Assembly (NCBI RefSeq): GCF_000614065.1
Contig: NZ_BAKG01000010.1
Location: 38,866 to 102,865 of the forward strand
Direction of reading: 5' to 3'
Length of the DNA: 64,000 bases
Source: Prevotella dentasini JCM 15908
Lineage (GTDB): Bacteria > Bacteroidota > Bacteroidia > Bacteroidales > Bacteroidaceae
Below, piece after piece: positions 21,878-31,605 of this stretch; the stretch's first letter is position 1; each line of letters begins with the position of its first letter. The notes beneath the pieces are model-generated. The model searched no databases and was not told the DNA's origin. It saw nothing but the letters and a program-made list of their open reading frames with translations. The position numbers and the translations under genes are program-made.

Positions 21878-23455
21878 TTAGGGAGAAGTCGGGGAAGAAG
21901 CAGGTATCGTTTGTTCTATCCCTTGCTCCCTGTGCATTATTCTCACTTCTATACCGTACTTCTCATGTATATGTTCTGCCAAATGCTGTGCACTATATAC
22001 GGAACGGTGCTGACCGCCCGTACAGCCGAAGCTGAACATCAAGTCGGTGAAACCACGCTGCATATACCGCTCCACGTGGTGCTCGGCAAGTTTGTACACG
22101 GGTTTGAGGAAATCAAGTATCTCACCGTCATCTTCCAAGAAGCGGATGACAGGCTCGTCCAACCCTGTTATTTTCTTATAAGGCTCGTAGCGGCCGGGAT
22201 TATGCGTACTTCGGCAATCGAAAACATAGCCACCACCATTACCCGACGTATCTTCCGGGATTCCCTTCTTGAAAGAGAAGCTGAACACGCGCACGATCAA
22301 CGGGCCTTTTCCGTCGTATTTGGAGAACGTGGCAGGCCCGTCCAACGGATTCGCCTTGTAGATGTCGTTCTCGGCTATCTTGAATCCGTCCGACCGATTG
22401 GCAGCCGGTTGTTCTATACGGGCAAACTGCGGCAGTTCGGTCAGTCGGCGCAGCATGTCCATCATATAAGGATAAGGGAAAACCTTTTCTCCCAATGCCA
22501 GCAAGTCGCGTAGGTTCTGAATGGCAGGAGGAATGGAATCAACAAAATGCTTCTTCCGCTCAAAGTAGCCACGGAAGCCGTATGCGCCCAAGACTTGCAA
22601 GGTGCGGAAAAGGACGAAGAGCGAAAGCCGGTTGACGAAATGCCGCTTCGAAGGCACTTCCGTATAATTTTTTAGGCTCTGATAGTATTCAAAGACCAAT
22701 TCGCGACGCAGTTTGAAGGAATATTTAGCACTCGCCTGCCAGAGAAAGGAAGCGAGATCGTAGTAAAACGGACCTTTCCGCCCGCCTTGAAAGTCAATGA
22801 AGTAAGGACTTCCCATACTGTCCAGCATAATGTTCCGGGCTTGAAAATCGCGGTAGAGAAACGAGTCCATTTTCTCGGAGGTCAAATCTTTGGCAAACAT
22901 ACGGAAATTGGCCTCAAGTTTCAACTCGTGGAAATCAAGCTCGGTTGCCTTCAGGAAGCAATACTTAAAGTAGTTCAGGTCGAAGAGTACACTCTCCTGA
23001 TTAAACTCGGGCTGCGGATAACATTGGGAAAAGTCCAGCCCGCGTGCGCCCCGGAGCTGAATGTTCGGCAGCTCGCGGATAGTACGGCGTAGCAGCTTTT
23101 GCTCGGCAAGGTTATAGCGTCCGCCTGTTTCCCGTCCTCCACCGACAGCATCAAAAAGCGAAGTATCTCCAAGATCAGTTTGCAGATAGCAAGTCTCGTC
23201 GTCAGATACAGCCAAAACGTGCGGAACGGGCAGTTGCCGTTTCTCAAAATGCCGCGCAAGATAGACGAAGGCATGATTTTCGTCGCGGCTCGTACCGATG
23301 ACGCCAATAACCGTCTCGCCATCCTCGTCAGCCAGCCGGTAGTATTCCCGGTTGCTGCCTGCCCCTGCCAGTTTCTCCACCTTGGCAGGCTGGCAGCCTT
23401 TCCATTTCTTATATAGTTCTGATAGTTTCTCCATTCCGTATAGTTTTTCTGTCAT
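21878..23455 (-). CDS. AmgK-like amino-sugar kinase fused to a RapZ C-terminal domain
   Basis: A 525-residue two-part protein. Residues about 10-330 form an aminoglycoside-phosphotransferase-fold kinase: AGAGSNREYYRL nucleotide loop, catalytic YRDFQARNIML and metal-binding YFIDFQGG. This fold includes AmgK, which phosphorylates MurNAc/GlcNAc at C1. Residues about 385-515 match the C-terminal domain of RapZ: VFSFSFKKGIPED, FDCRSTHNPGR, ITGLDEPV and GCTGGQHRSVY. The RapZ C-domain senses glucosamine 6-phosphate in enterobacteria; the N-terminal RapZ kinase is absent. MurU-like gene next door fits a recycling pathway. The start could also be the ATG seven codons downstream (23434). Confidence 0.85.
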   Translation of the reverse strand: MTEKLYGMEKLSELYKKWKGCQPAKVEKLAGAGSNREYYRLADEDGETVIGVIGTSRDENHAFVYLARHFEKRQLPVPHVLAVSDDETCYLQTDLGDTSLFDAVGGGRETGGRYNLAEQKLLRRTIRELPNIQLRGARGLDFSQCYPQPEFNQESVLFDLNYFKYCFLKATELDFHELKLEANFRMFAKDLTSEKMDSFLYRDFQARNIMLDSMGSPYFIDFQGGRKGPFYYDLASFLWQASAKYSFKLRRELVFEYYQSLKNYTEVPSKRHFVNRLSLFVLFRTLQVLGAYGFRGYFERKKHFVDSIPPAIQNLRDLLALGEKVFPYPYMMDMLRRLTELPQFARIEQPAANRSDGFKIAENDIYKANPLDGPATFSKYDGKGPLIVRVFSFSFKKGIPEDTSGNGGGYVFDCRSTHNPGRYEPYKKITGLDEPVIRFLEDDGEILDFLKPVYKLAEHHVERYMQRGFTDLMFSFGCTGGQHRSVYSAQHLAEHIHEKYGIEVRIMHREQGIEQTIPASSPTSP

Positions 23456-23594
23456 TTATTCCCCATAGAAGTATAAAACACGGCTTCGGGCAAAAGACGG
23501 ACAGACATAGGGATATATCCCCATATCGCAGCACAACATCCTACCTTCAACCATCTTTGCACTTTGGTAAAACACGGCCTCATACAGGGAAAGC

Positions 23595-23831
23595 TTACAC
23601 CTCGCCCTCCTCTTTTTCCGGAGAGGGGTTGGGGTTGAGGCTTTTCTTCCTGATTTCTTCCGCCTGCCTCTCTCCCCGCTTCTTGTTGTCGTACTCGCGC
23701 AAAAAACCGTCAATCAACAGCAGGATAGCAAGCACGCCGCCCGTTATCCACAAAGACTTACTAATATAATAGATGCCGCCAATAACAATGAAGAGCACCA
23801 AGAACTCTTTCCAGTTGATAATTCGTTTCAT
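23595..23831 (-). CDS. small membrane protein of unknown function
   Basis: 78 residues with two hydrophobic stretches (about residues 10-27 and 29-43) followed by a charged tail. A -7-like element TAACTTTG (minus strand, 23836-23843) sits only about five bases from the ATG, so the transcript may be nearly leaderless. The last dozen residues, NPNPSPEKEEGEV, are encoded by a G/C-rich segment resembling an intergenic repeat, so the original stop may have been earlier. Function unknown. Confidence 0.55.
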   Translation of the reverse strand: MKRIINWKEFLVLFIVIGGIYYISKSLWITGGVLAILLLIDGFLREYDNKKRGERQAEEIRKKSLNPNPSPEKEEGEV

Positions 23832-24088
23832 GCCGCAAAGTTAGCGAAAAGATTAGAGAAACAGTTTGAAAAGCCGATAAGTTTTGAACAAAATATACTT
23901 TGCCCTATAGCAAGCACCGTTCAGCTTTTTGTAACTTGCTGATTGCCGTCTATGAAAATATGGTGTGCGGATACACAGTGTTTCTAACAAAAAAGAAGAC
24001 GTTACCGTGAAGTGCCCCCGAAAGTTAGACAAAAACTTTCGGGGTTTATCATGCAAAAGAGGATTTTAGATGGGAGAAAAGTTTTAGC

Positions 24089-24154
24089 GGACAATTTTAA
24101 ATCTCTTATAGGACAATTTTAAATCTCTTATAGGACAATTTTAAATCTCTTATA
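24089..24154. repeat. three perfect 22-bp tandem repeats
   Basis: Unit beginning GGACAATTTTAAATC and ending TCTTATA, at 24089-24110, 24111-24132 and 24133-24154, identical in all three copies and without spacers. This excludes a CRISPR array. Copy number could vary between strains. Confidence 0.9.
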
Positions 24155-24181
24155 GTGACAGCAATAAAATAGAATCATAAA

Positions 24182-24218
24182 AAGACTCCTTTAGATTCTT
24201 GAAATCCAAAGGAGTCTT
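24182..24218. terminator. probable terminator of the malic enzyme gene
   Basis: Inverted repeat AAGACTCCTTTAGATT / AAATCCAAAGGAGTCTT with a short loop, and T-rich sequence on the minus-strand side. It lies 58 bases beyond the gene stop. Confidence 0.75.
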
Positions 24219-24275
24219 ATCGGTTGGTTAATGGGGAGAATGGTTCCGGCTGCCCCGAAAGCCATTTCTCTGGTA

Positions 24276-26563
24276 TTATTTCTTGTTCTTTATCTTCTCA
24301 ACATAGGCATCAATGACAGCCACTGCGGTAACGTTGACAATGTCCCGGACTGATGCTTCGAAATCGGTGAAATGGATAGGCTTGTTCAGTCCCATCTGAA
24401 TCGGGCCGATAACCTCCGTTTCGGGACTGAGTCCCTGCAAGAGCTTGTAGCCGCTGTTGGCCGAGGAGAGGTCGGGAAAAACGAGCGTATTGACGTTCTT
24501 GCCTTTCAGGCGTGTGAAGGGGAACTTCTCGTCGCGTAGTTTTCTGTCAAGGGCAAAGTTTACCTGAATTTCTCCATCAATGGCGAGGTCGGGATTCTCT
24601 TTCTGGAGTATTTCTACTGCCGTATGTACCCGCAGGGGCGAGCCTGTGGTATCGGCACCGAAATTAGAGTAAGAGAGCATAGCTATGACCGGCTCGTCGT
24701 TGAAGAACCTCACCGAGTGGGCTGCCAACCGGGCAACATCGGTAAGTACGTCGGAATCAGGATGACGGTTGATGAGCGTGTCGGCAATGTAGTAGACGCC
24801 TTTCTTGGTATTAAGGATGTGCATAGTGCCGAAGTGTCCGTATTCGGGACGGATGCCTATGACCTCCTTTGCAACCTTAATGGTGTTGCTGTATTTGGTA
24901 TAAAGACCCGTAATGAAGGCATCGGCATCTCCGTTTTCGACCATGGACATACCGAAATAGTTGCGTTCGTACATCTTGTCGCAGGCCTCCTCGAAGATAT
25001 ATCCTGCCGGGCACGCTTCTCAGTGAGGTGCTTTGCATACGTGGCACGCCGTCCCTGCTCCTTGTCTGCACGCATATCAATGATTTCAATACCTGTAAGG
25101 TCGAGCTTCAGGCGATGGGCTACACGTGCCAGACGGTCGGGATTGCCCAAAAGGATAGGGTAACATATACCTTCCTGCTTGGCCTGTACGGCTGCTTTCA
25201 TCATAGTCTGGTTGGCTCCTTCGGCAAAAACCACGCGCTGTGGGTGGCGGGCCGCCGTAGCGTGGAGATAACGGGTCAGCTTCGATTCCTGCCCAAGCAG
25301 TTCGCGCAGACTCTGCTTATAGGCGTCGAAATCCGTGATAGGAGTGCGGGCCACACCGCTCTCCATAGCTGCCTTGGCTACTGCCGCGCTGACTTCTGTA
25401 ATGAGGCGCGGGTCGACTGGTTTCGGAATGAAGTATTTCGGGCCAAATTCAAGGTCGTTGACGTGATAGACATCGTTTACAATATCGGGTATAGGTTGTT
25501 TTGCCAGTTCAGCAATGGCGAGGGCGGCAGCCATCTTCATCTCTTCGTTAATGGCCTTGGCATGCACGTCGAGTGCACCGCGGAAGATATAGGGGAAGCC
25601 GATGACATTGTTAATCTGGTTGGGGTAGTCTGACCGGCCTGTTGACATCAGCACATCGGAACGAGCCTCCATGGCATCCTCGTATGAGATTTCCGGGACG
25701 GGATTAGCAAGGGCAAAGACGATAGGATTCTCGTTCATTGAGCGAATCATATCCTGCGTGAGGATGTTTCCCTTGGACAGCCCGACAAAGACGTCGGCAC
25801 CCCTGATGGCTTCTTCGAGTGTATGCACGTCGCGGCGGTCGGTGGCGAAGAGCGACTTCTGTCCTGTCAGGCCGGGACGGTCGGAAGTGATGACGCCTTT
25901 GGAGTCGAGCATGACGATATTCTCGCGTCTCAGACCTAATGCCATATAGAGTTTGGTACAGGAAATAGCCGCTGCACCGGCACCGTTGACTACGAGACTC
26001 ACCTTATCGATGTCCTTTCCTGCCACCTCAAGCGCGTTTTTCAGTCCGGCAGCCGAAATGATGGCCGTGCCGTGCTGGTCGTCGTGCATGACAGGAATGT
26101 CAAGAGTGCGTTTCAGCCGTTCCTCGATAATAAAACATTCCGGTGCCTTAATATCTTCGAGATTGATACCACCGAACGACGGAGCAATCCGCTCTACGGC
26201 TTCGCAGAATTTATCAGGGTCTTTTTCGTCTACTTCTATGTCGAATACATCCACACCGCCGTAGATTTTGAAAAGCAGTCCCTTTCCTTCCATTACGGGC
26301 TTTCCGCTCATGGCACCAATGTCACCGAGCCCGAGAACAGCAGTACCGTTGGATATGACAGCTACAAGGTTACCCTTGTCGGTATACTTATATACATCGT
26401 CTGGGTTCTGTTGGATTTCGAGACAGGGGTAGGCTACACCCGGAGAATAAGCCAGACTCAAGTCGGTCTGAGTGCTATAGGGTTTGGTTGGTTTTACTTC
26501 AATCTTACCGGGGCGGCCATTGCTGTGATATTCCAATGCCGCTTCTTTCGTAATTTTTACCAT
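24276..26563 (-). CDS. maeB: NADP-dependent malic enzyme with phosphotransacetylase-like domain (one-base frameshift)
   Basis: Oxidative decarboxylation of malate to pyruvate. The malic enzyme half (residues about 1-430) shows [35 protein letters not shown] and the NAD(P) loop [14 protein letters not shown]. The C-terminal half resembles phosphate acetyltransferase ([34 protein letters not shown]), a regulatory domain in this family. Near 25004 one G is missing: [12 protein letters not shown] is read where [19 protein letters not shown] is expected. Corrected length about 762 residues, the usual size. Divergent from the TetR-family gene. Confidence 0.93.
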
Positions 26564-26704
26564 ACAAAGTTTCTAATTTGTTATTGTCATTCCTGTACAA
26601 ATACATAATCTTTTCGCAAAGATAGTAAAAACCATTGTAAAACATTAGTCGTTACCGAAGTTTTTTGTAATTTTGCAATGCAAAACGAGTTTTTACGGCA
26701 TTAT

Positions 26705-27325
26705 ATGTATAAAGGCAATGCATACAGGGAAGAGCTGAAGGGAAAAATCCTTCAGGCAGCCACGGAGATGTTCTACCGGTTGGGAATCCGTCAGGTAACG
26801 ATGGACGATATAGCCAATGGACTGAAAATCTCCAAGCGGACTCTGTATGAAATCTACGAAAACAAAGAGAAACTGCTGTCTGACGTGCTGTTGACGAACG
26901 ATGAGCAAAACTCGCGGACGTTGGAGACTTTTGATGTTCCGGGGAAGAATGTACTTGACATTATCATAGAGTTGTATCTTTTTAAGACAGAAAAGCTTAG
27001 CCATGTAAATCCCCTTTTCTTCGAGGAGCTTCACAAATACCCCAAGCTGATAGAGTTTATGCGCAGGCGGCATGACAGACAGAGGAAGGCTTTTCTTGAC
27101 TTCATCGGCCGTGGCATATCAGAAGGCTACTTCCTTCCGAACGTCAACTACGAACTGTTACAAATCATGGGCGATGCCACGGGGGAATATGTAATGAATA
27201 ACTTCCTCTACAAGAAGTATGATTTTCGGGATATTTTCCACACCTCCGTCCTGTTATTTATCCGTGGCATCTGTACCCCGAAGGGAGTTCAGCGGCTGGA
27301 CGAACTGATGGAGAAGCTGAGATAG
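26705..27325 (+). CDS. TetR/AcrR-family transcriptional regulator
   Basis: N-terminal helix-turn-helix: ILQAATEMFYRLGIRQVTMDDIANGLKISKRTLYEIYENKEKLLSDVL, with the family pattern around T-M-D-D-I-A and TLYEIY. The C-terminal ligand domain is not recognisable. An ATG at 26678 is in frame, but a TAATTTTG -7-like element ends two bases before it, which would place the transcript start after that ATG; I therefore prefer the ATG at 26705. It is divergent from the malic enzyme gene and may precede control of the following acyl-transfer genes; target unknown. Confidence 0.85.
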   Translation: MYKGNAYREELKGKILQAATEMFYRLGIRQVTMDDIANGLKISKRTLYEIYENKEKLLSDVLLTNDEQNSRTLETFDVPGKNVLDIIIELYLFKTEKLSHVNPLFFEELHKYPKLIEFMRRRHDRQRKAFLDFIGRGISEGYFLPNVNYELLQIMGDATGEYVMNNFLYKKYDFRDIFHTSVLLFIRGICTPKGVQRLDELMEKLR

Positions 27326-27460
27326 CCATTAAACCATAGTGCATAGTGAACAATTCTAAGTTGTGATATCAATAGCTGAATCATATTTTGCCAAAAGAAA
27401 GACGAGCTATACGGACAAAGCTTAAAATTCAAACACCAACGTTCAAAGATTAAAGATTGA

Positions 27461-28855
27461 ATGAAAGATAACACCTATAAAACATTGTTGCTGACAGTGT
27501 TGGTTATTATTTTCTTGATATTACTTCATTTCCTCCCGAAGATAGAAGTCAGTGGAGTAGAACTGCGTAACATAAACATCCTAAGCGACTTATCGGTTAA
27601 GTCGGAGACTCTGAAAGATGTTATTCCCAAACCCAAGCTGCCGAACGGAATTATTGTAAGGGATAAGGATGGAAATATAGTCAACTTCAAGGAAGTCTGG
27701 CCCAAGGGGACGGAACGAATACTTGATTTCTCTCAGGGCAAGGCCTGCGGAATGGATCACTTCTATGAAAGGCTGACTTCCTTAGCAAATAAGGAAGCGC
27801 AGCCGCGCCCCGTACGCATAGCCTATTTTGGCGACTCTTTCATAGAGGGGGATATCATGATAGCCGACCTTCGCGAGATGCTTCAGCAGAAATATGGTGG
27901 GTATGGCGTGGGATGGATTGATGCCGGAAACGACCTCAACCAGTACAAGCACGTGGTTCACAACGAGTTCTCTGGACTTATAGAGCACATGCCGAAGAGG
28001 CCCGACAGCTACAATGTTGCGGAGGCAGGCATTGCAGAGCGATACTACACGATGGACGGAACGGCAGAGATAAAGCTATCACCGTTTGAACTTCATGAAT
28101 ATCCGCATACAGAGAAGTGGGATGCAACCCGTCTTTACTTTCGGGCCAAAAGGGGGACAAACGTGAGCTTCACACTTGCAGGGGGCAGGCAGACAAACGT
28201 GCAGGTTGCACCGTCGCCAAAGGTTCAAATGGTTGAAATGAAGGGCAATACAAATGGGGCAACCATCAGGATAAGCGGCTCTCCTACCCTCTTCGGTACG
28301 GCACAAGAATCGGATGCGGGTGTGGTGGTTGACAATTTTAGTATGCGCGGTTCCGACGGACGCTCGTTGGCCAATCTTCCGCCTGCCATGCTGAAAGAGT
28401 TTGCCCATGCACGTCCCTATGACCTAATTGTATTCCAATTTGGTGTCAATGCCGTGGATGAGAAGACGACTCCCGAACGTCTGAAGAAATACATCTCGGA
28501 GATGAATAAGGTGCTGACGCTCTTCCGCCAGTGCTTTCCTGAAACGAGCATACTCGTGATGGGTTCGCCAGACCGCGGTTCCAAGACGTCGCCCGACGGT
28601 ACGATGAAAGGCATAGAGATGCTCGTTGGCTATCAGGAGCAGCTGGCTTCCGATGCCAAAGTGGGCTTCTACAACCTCTTCCGCTCCATGGGCGGCCCGG
28701 GAACAATGGTGCGCATTGTAGACGAGCAGGAAATGGGCACGAAAGACTATGTGCATATTAATTATAAAGGTGGGAAGTATGTGGCCGGCGGAATCTTCAG
28801 GTCGATAGTCGCAGGGCAGCAGAACTATGCGCGAAGAATTAAGATTTACGAATGA
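27461..28855 (+). CDS. SGNH/GDSL-hydrolase-like membrane-anchored protein
   Basis: 464 residues. An N-terminal membrane anchor (about residues 7-26) precedes an extracytoplasmic domain. SGNH blocks are visible: block I AYFGDSFIEGD, block III-type FQFGVNAVDE, and block V DYVHINYKGG with the Asp and His. The following gene is an MBOAT acyltransferase, and such SGNH-MBOAT pairs add or remove O-acyl groups on envelope polysaccharides in many bacteria. The substrate cannot be told from the sequence. The SGNH gene may act as the transfer half of the pair. Confidence 0.85.
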   Translation: MKDNTYKTLLLTVLVIIFLILLHFLPKIEVSGVELRNINILSDLSVKSETLKDVIPKPKLPNGIIVRDKDGNIVNFKEVWPKGTERILDFSQGKACGMDHFYERLTSLANKEAQPRPVRIAYFGDSFIEGDIMIADLREMLQQKYGGYGVGWIDAGNDLNQYKHVVHNEFSGLIEHMPKRPDSYNVAEAGIAERYYTMDGTAEIKLSPFELHEYPHTEKWDATRLYFRAKRGTNVSFTLAGGRQTNVQVAPSPKVQMVEMKGNTNGATIRISGSPTLFGTAQESDAGVVVDNFSMRGSDGRSLANLPPAMLKEFAHARPYDLIVFQFGVNAVDEKTTPERLKKYISEMNKVLTLFRQCFPETSILVMGSPDRGSKTSPDGTMKGIEMLVGYQEQLASDAKVGFYNLFRSMGGPGTMVRIVDEQEMGTKDYVHINYKGGKYVAGGIFRSIVAGQQNYARRIKIYE

Positions 28856-28983
28856 GGAGTGCCGAATAAATTTGATTGGAGATCCTCAGATGAATAATAC
28901 AGAATATACTTTGTCTTAGCCCCCCGAACCCTTCCGAGAACTTTCTCAGCTTCCCCACCCGACTCCTTTAACTTTCCAACAAG

Positions 28984-30524
28984 ATGGATACAATATTGAG
29001 ACAGATAGAACTCTTTTTCCAGTTAACAATGAGCCAGCTTAGCGAGTATTTCGCTTCAATGAACTTTACCAAAGTATGGGACATCCTGCTTTACAATCCA
29101 CGCGAACCGCTGTTGTTCTCGTCGGGTGCGTTCCTCTTTGTCTTTCTCGGTTTCATGCTTGCCTATTTCGCTTTCCGCAAGCGGCTGTCGGCACGCCTGC
29201 TGTTCGTTACGCTCTTCTCCTACTACTTCTTCTACAAGAGCAGCGGATTCTACTTCCTGCTCTTGGCACTTGTTACGGTGTCCGACTTTCTGATAGCCCG
29301 TCGGGTACATGCCGGCAGCAGGCGGAAGCCGTGGGTGGCACTGAGCCTGCTCGTCAATCTCGGCATGTTGGCATACTTCAAGTATACCAACTTCTTTGCC
29401 GGAATGGTAAGCCAGATGATTGGTGGCAACTTCCAGCCTTGGGACATCTTCCTGCCTGTCGGCATCAGCTTCTATACATTCAAGACCATCTCCTACGTTG
29501 TCGATGTCTACCGCGGTAGGATGAAGCCGATGGAAAGCCTACTCGACTATGCTTCTACGTCAGTTTCTTCCCCACTCTGCTTGCCGGGCCTATCGTCCGC
29601 GCTACGGAATTTGGTCCACAGATACGCAAACCGTTGCATATCTCGCAGAAGATGTTTGCCACGGGTGTCTACTTCATCCTCATCGGACTCTTCAAGAAAG
29701 CTGTCATTTCCGATTATATCTCGCAGAACTTCGTCGACCGCATCTTCGACAATCCTACCCTCTTTTCAGGCGGTGAAGTGCTTTTGGGCATCTATGGCTA
29801 CTGCATACAAATATACAGCGACTTCTCGGGCTATTCGGACATGGCCATCGGCATCTCGCTTCTACTCGGGTTCGAGCTTTCGATGAACTTCAATGCCCCG
29901 TTCAAAGCCGACTCCATGAGTGATTTCTGGCGTCGGTGGCACATCTCACTCTCCACGTGGATTCGCGACTATATTTACATCTCGCTGGGCGGAAACCGAC
30001 GAGGAAAGTGGATGATGTACCTGAACCAGATGATAGCCATGACGCTTTGCGGACTCTGGCACGGAGCTTCTCTCAACTTTGTCGTTTGGGGCGTGCTCCA
30101 CGGTCTGCTCGTCTGCGTCCACAAGTTTTGGTCGCAAACGGTCTTGAAGCACGACCGCCATTACCACCCGACAGGTGTCCGCCGTTTCTTCTCCGTGCTT
30201 ATTACCTTCCACGTACTTTGTCTGACGTGGCTCTTTTTCCGCTGCAAGGATTTCGATAGCGTATGGGTGATGCTTCATCAGCTTGTGGCTAAGTTCAATC
30301 CGTCCGTTCTGCCCGACGTTTTTGCCGGATATAAATATGTTTTCATGCTGATGGTACTGGCACTTGTTACCCATTGGCTGCCCGACAACTGGCAGGACCG
30401 CATCATCCGGGTTTTTGAGAAGGGAGGGGTACTTGTCTCTGCCGTTGCCCTGACAGCCATTATCTTTATCATCATGCAGGTGAAGAGTTCGGACGTACAG
30501 CCATTCATTTATTTTCAATTCTGA
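28984..30524 (+). CDS. MBOAT-family O-acyltransferase, AlgI/DltB type (one-base frameshift)
   Basis: Polytopic membrane acyltransferase that carries acetyl groups across the membrane for polysaccharide O-acetylation. Family signatures: FLPVGISFYTFKTISYVVDVYRG, FFPTLLAGPIVRA after correction, YSDFSGYSDMAIGISLLLGFEL, DFWRRWHISLSTWIRDYIYI and the active-site His in LCGLWHGASLNF. Near 29552 the frame slips by one base in the GCTTC run: TSVSSPLCLPG is read where FYVSFFPTLLAGP is expected. Corrected length about 513 residues. Paired with the SGNH gene 130 bases upstream. Confidence 0.9.
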
Positions 30525-30581
30525 TTTTCGAGCTGTCCTGAGCTGATGTTAATTAAGGAAGACTAATGTTGCAAAAACAGG

Positions 30582-31389
30582 ATGAAAGAAATATTTCCTC
30601 AGCAGTACATAACCATGCTTGGTACTAGGAATGCCCTTGCCACCAAATGCTATAATACTTGTTTTATCATTCATGCCAATGAGAAAGTTACTCTTATGGT
30701 AGATGCGGGAGGTGGAAATGGAATATAGACACAATTGGAAAGAGCAGAGGTTCCTGTAGATAGTATCACAGACCTTTTTGTTACACATGCCCATACAGAC
30801 CATTTACAGGGATGTGTGTGGATGATGCGTATGGCTCTACAATTCAAGCATCATTTGCATATTTGGAGCCATAGTAAAGTTATCCGACTTTTGAGTTCTA
30901 TTTGCCGTGAAACTCTTCCACCTAAAGAAGCTGATGGGATAGGCAGTATTGTTGAGCTTCATTGCTTGGAAAGTGGGGAGCACTTTAGTGTAGGTAACAT
31001 TCAGTTGACTTGTTTTGATATTTACTCGACAAAGGAACCGCAATTTGGGTTTCAGGCTCTTATGCCTGATAGTAAAAAGCTCTGTTGCCTTGGTGACGAA
31101 CCATATTGCGAACAGAATGCTATTTATGCAGAAAAATGTGGATTGGCTTATGAGTGAAGCTTTTTGCCTCTATTCTGACCGAGACCGTTTCAAGCCTTAT
31201 GAGAAACATCATAGCACAGTGCTTGATGCCGCACGGATGGCAGAGGAACTTCGTGTGAGAAACCTTATCCTATATCATACGGAAGACAACACACTTACCA
31301 CTCGACGAAATCGTTACACCGCTGAAGCTAAATCTGTTTTTAGCGGTAATGTAGTGATTCCAAATGATCTAGAAAAGATTCTGATATAA
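30582..31389 (+). pseudogene. metallo-beta-lactamase-fold hydrolase, disrupted
   Basis: Starts MKEIFPQQYITMLGTRNALATKCYNTCF, then the zinc-binding THAHTDHLQG (HxHxDH) at about residue 70, and further on SEAFCLYSDRDRFKPYEKHHSTV, which resembles ribonuclease Z-like and related metallo-hydrolases. Two breaks: an in-frame TAG at about 30726 (after GGGNGI) and a frame change near 31140 (EKCGLAYE read where KxDWLMSEAF is expected). The first is a substitution and the second looks like one extra base, unlike the deletions elsewhere, so real decay is possible here. The family is otherwise clear. Confidence 0.7.
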
Positions 31390-31443
31390 GAAGTATTAGG
31401 CTATATATCAAGATGTAACACTTGTAGAAATATAGTAAAGGTA

Positions 31444-31469
31444 GGCGTAATGGACATTTGGTAGGCTGA
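31444..31469 (+). repeat. solo insertion-sequence terminal repeat
   Basis: Contains TAATGGACATTTGGTAGGCT, which matches the terminal inverted repeat of the element at 62614-63594 and, with one mismatch, the reverse-oriented copy at 45214-45239. No transposase is beside it, so it is a leftover end or part of a non-autonomous element. Confidence 0.75.
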
Positions 31470-31501
31470 ATTTATATATGGTTAGAAATTTGCCTATAAA
31501 A

Positions 31502-31540
31502 ATCCCTCCACAAGATGGAGCTTGTAGAGGGATGATGAAT
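31502..31540 (-). terminator. hairpin terminator downstream of the secreted-protein genes
   Basis: ATCCCTCCACAAG / CTTGTAGAGGGAT with one mismatch and a six-base loop (31502-31514 and 31521-31533). On the minus strand it is followed by ATTTTTATAGG, fitting the end of the convergent minus-strand operon. Confidence 0.65.
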
Positions 31541-31605
31541 TTGAAATAAAAATATGTATTGGAAAGCCTGTCATGCTTCCAGAGACATAATAAGATTCCA
31601 CAGGA

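Larger units (their letters stand above)
23844..24275. other. non-coding gap with tandem repeat and terminator
   Basis: No credible gene. It holds a perfect three-copy 22-bp tandem repeat (24089-24154) and a long hairpin (24182-24218). The segment around 24010-24055 (AAGTGCCCCCGAAAGTTAGAC and its GGGG-rich continuation) looks like the end of an insertion-sequence remnant, but no transposase is visible. Confidence 0.5.

Noticed and set aside
24089..24154. Possible CRISPR array.
   Set aside because: The three repeats are directly adjacent with no spacers and there are no cas genes in the window.
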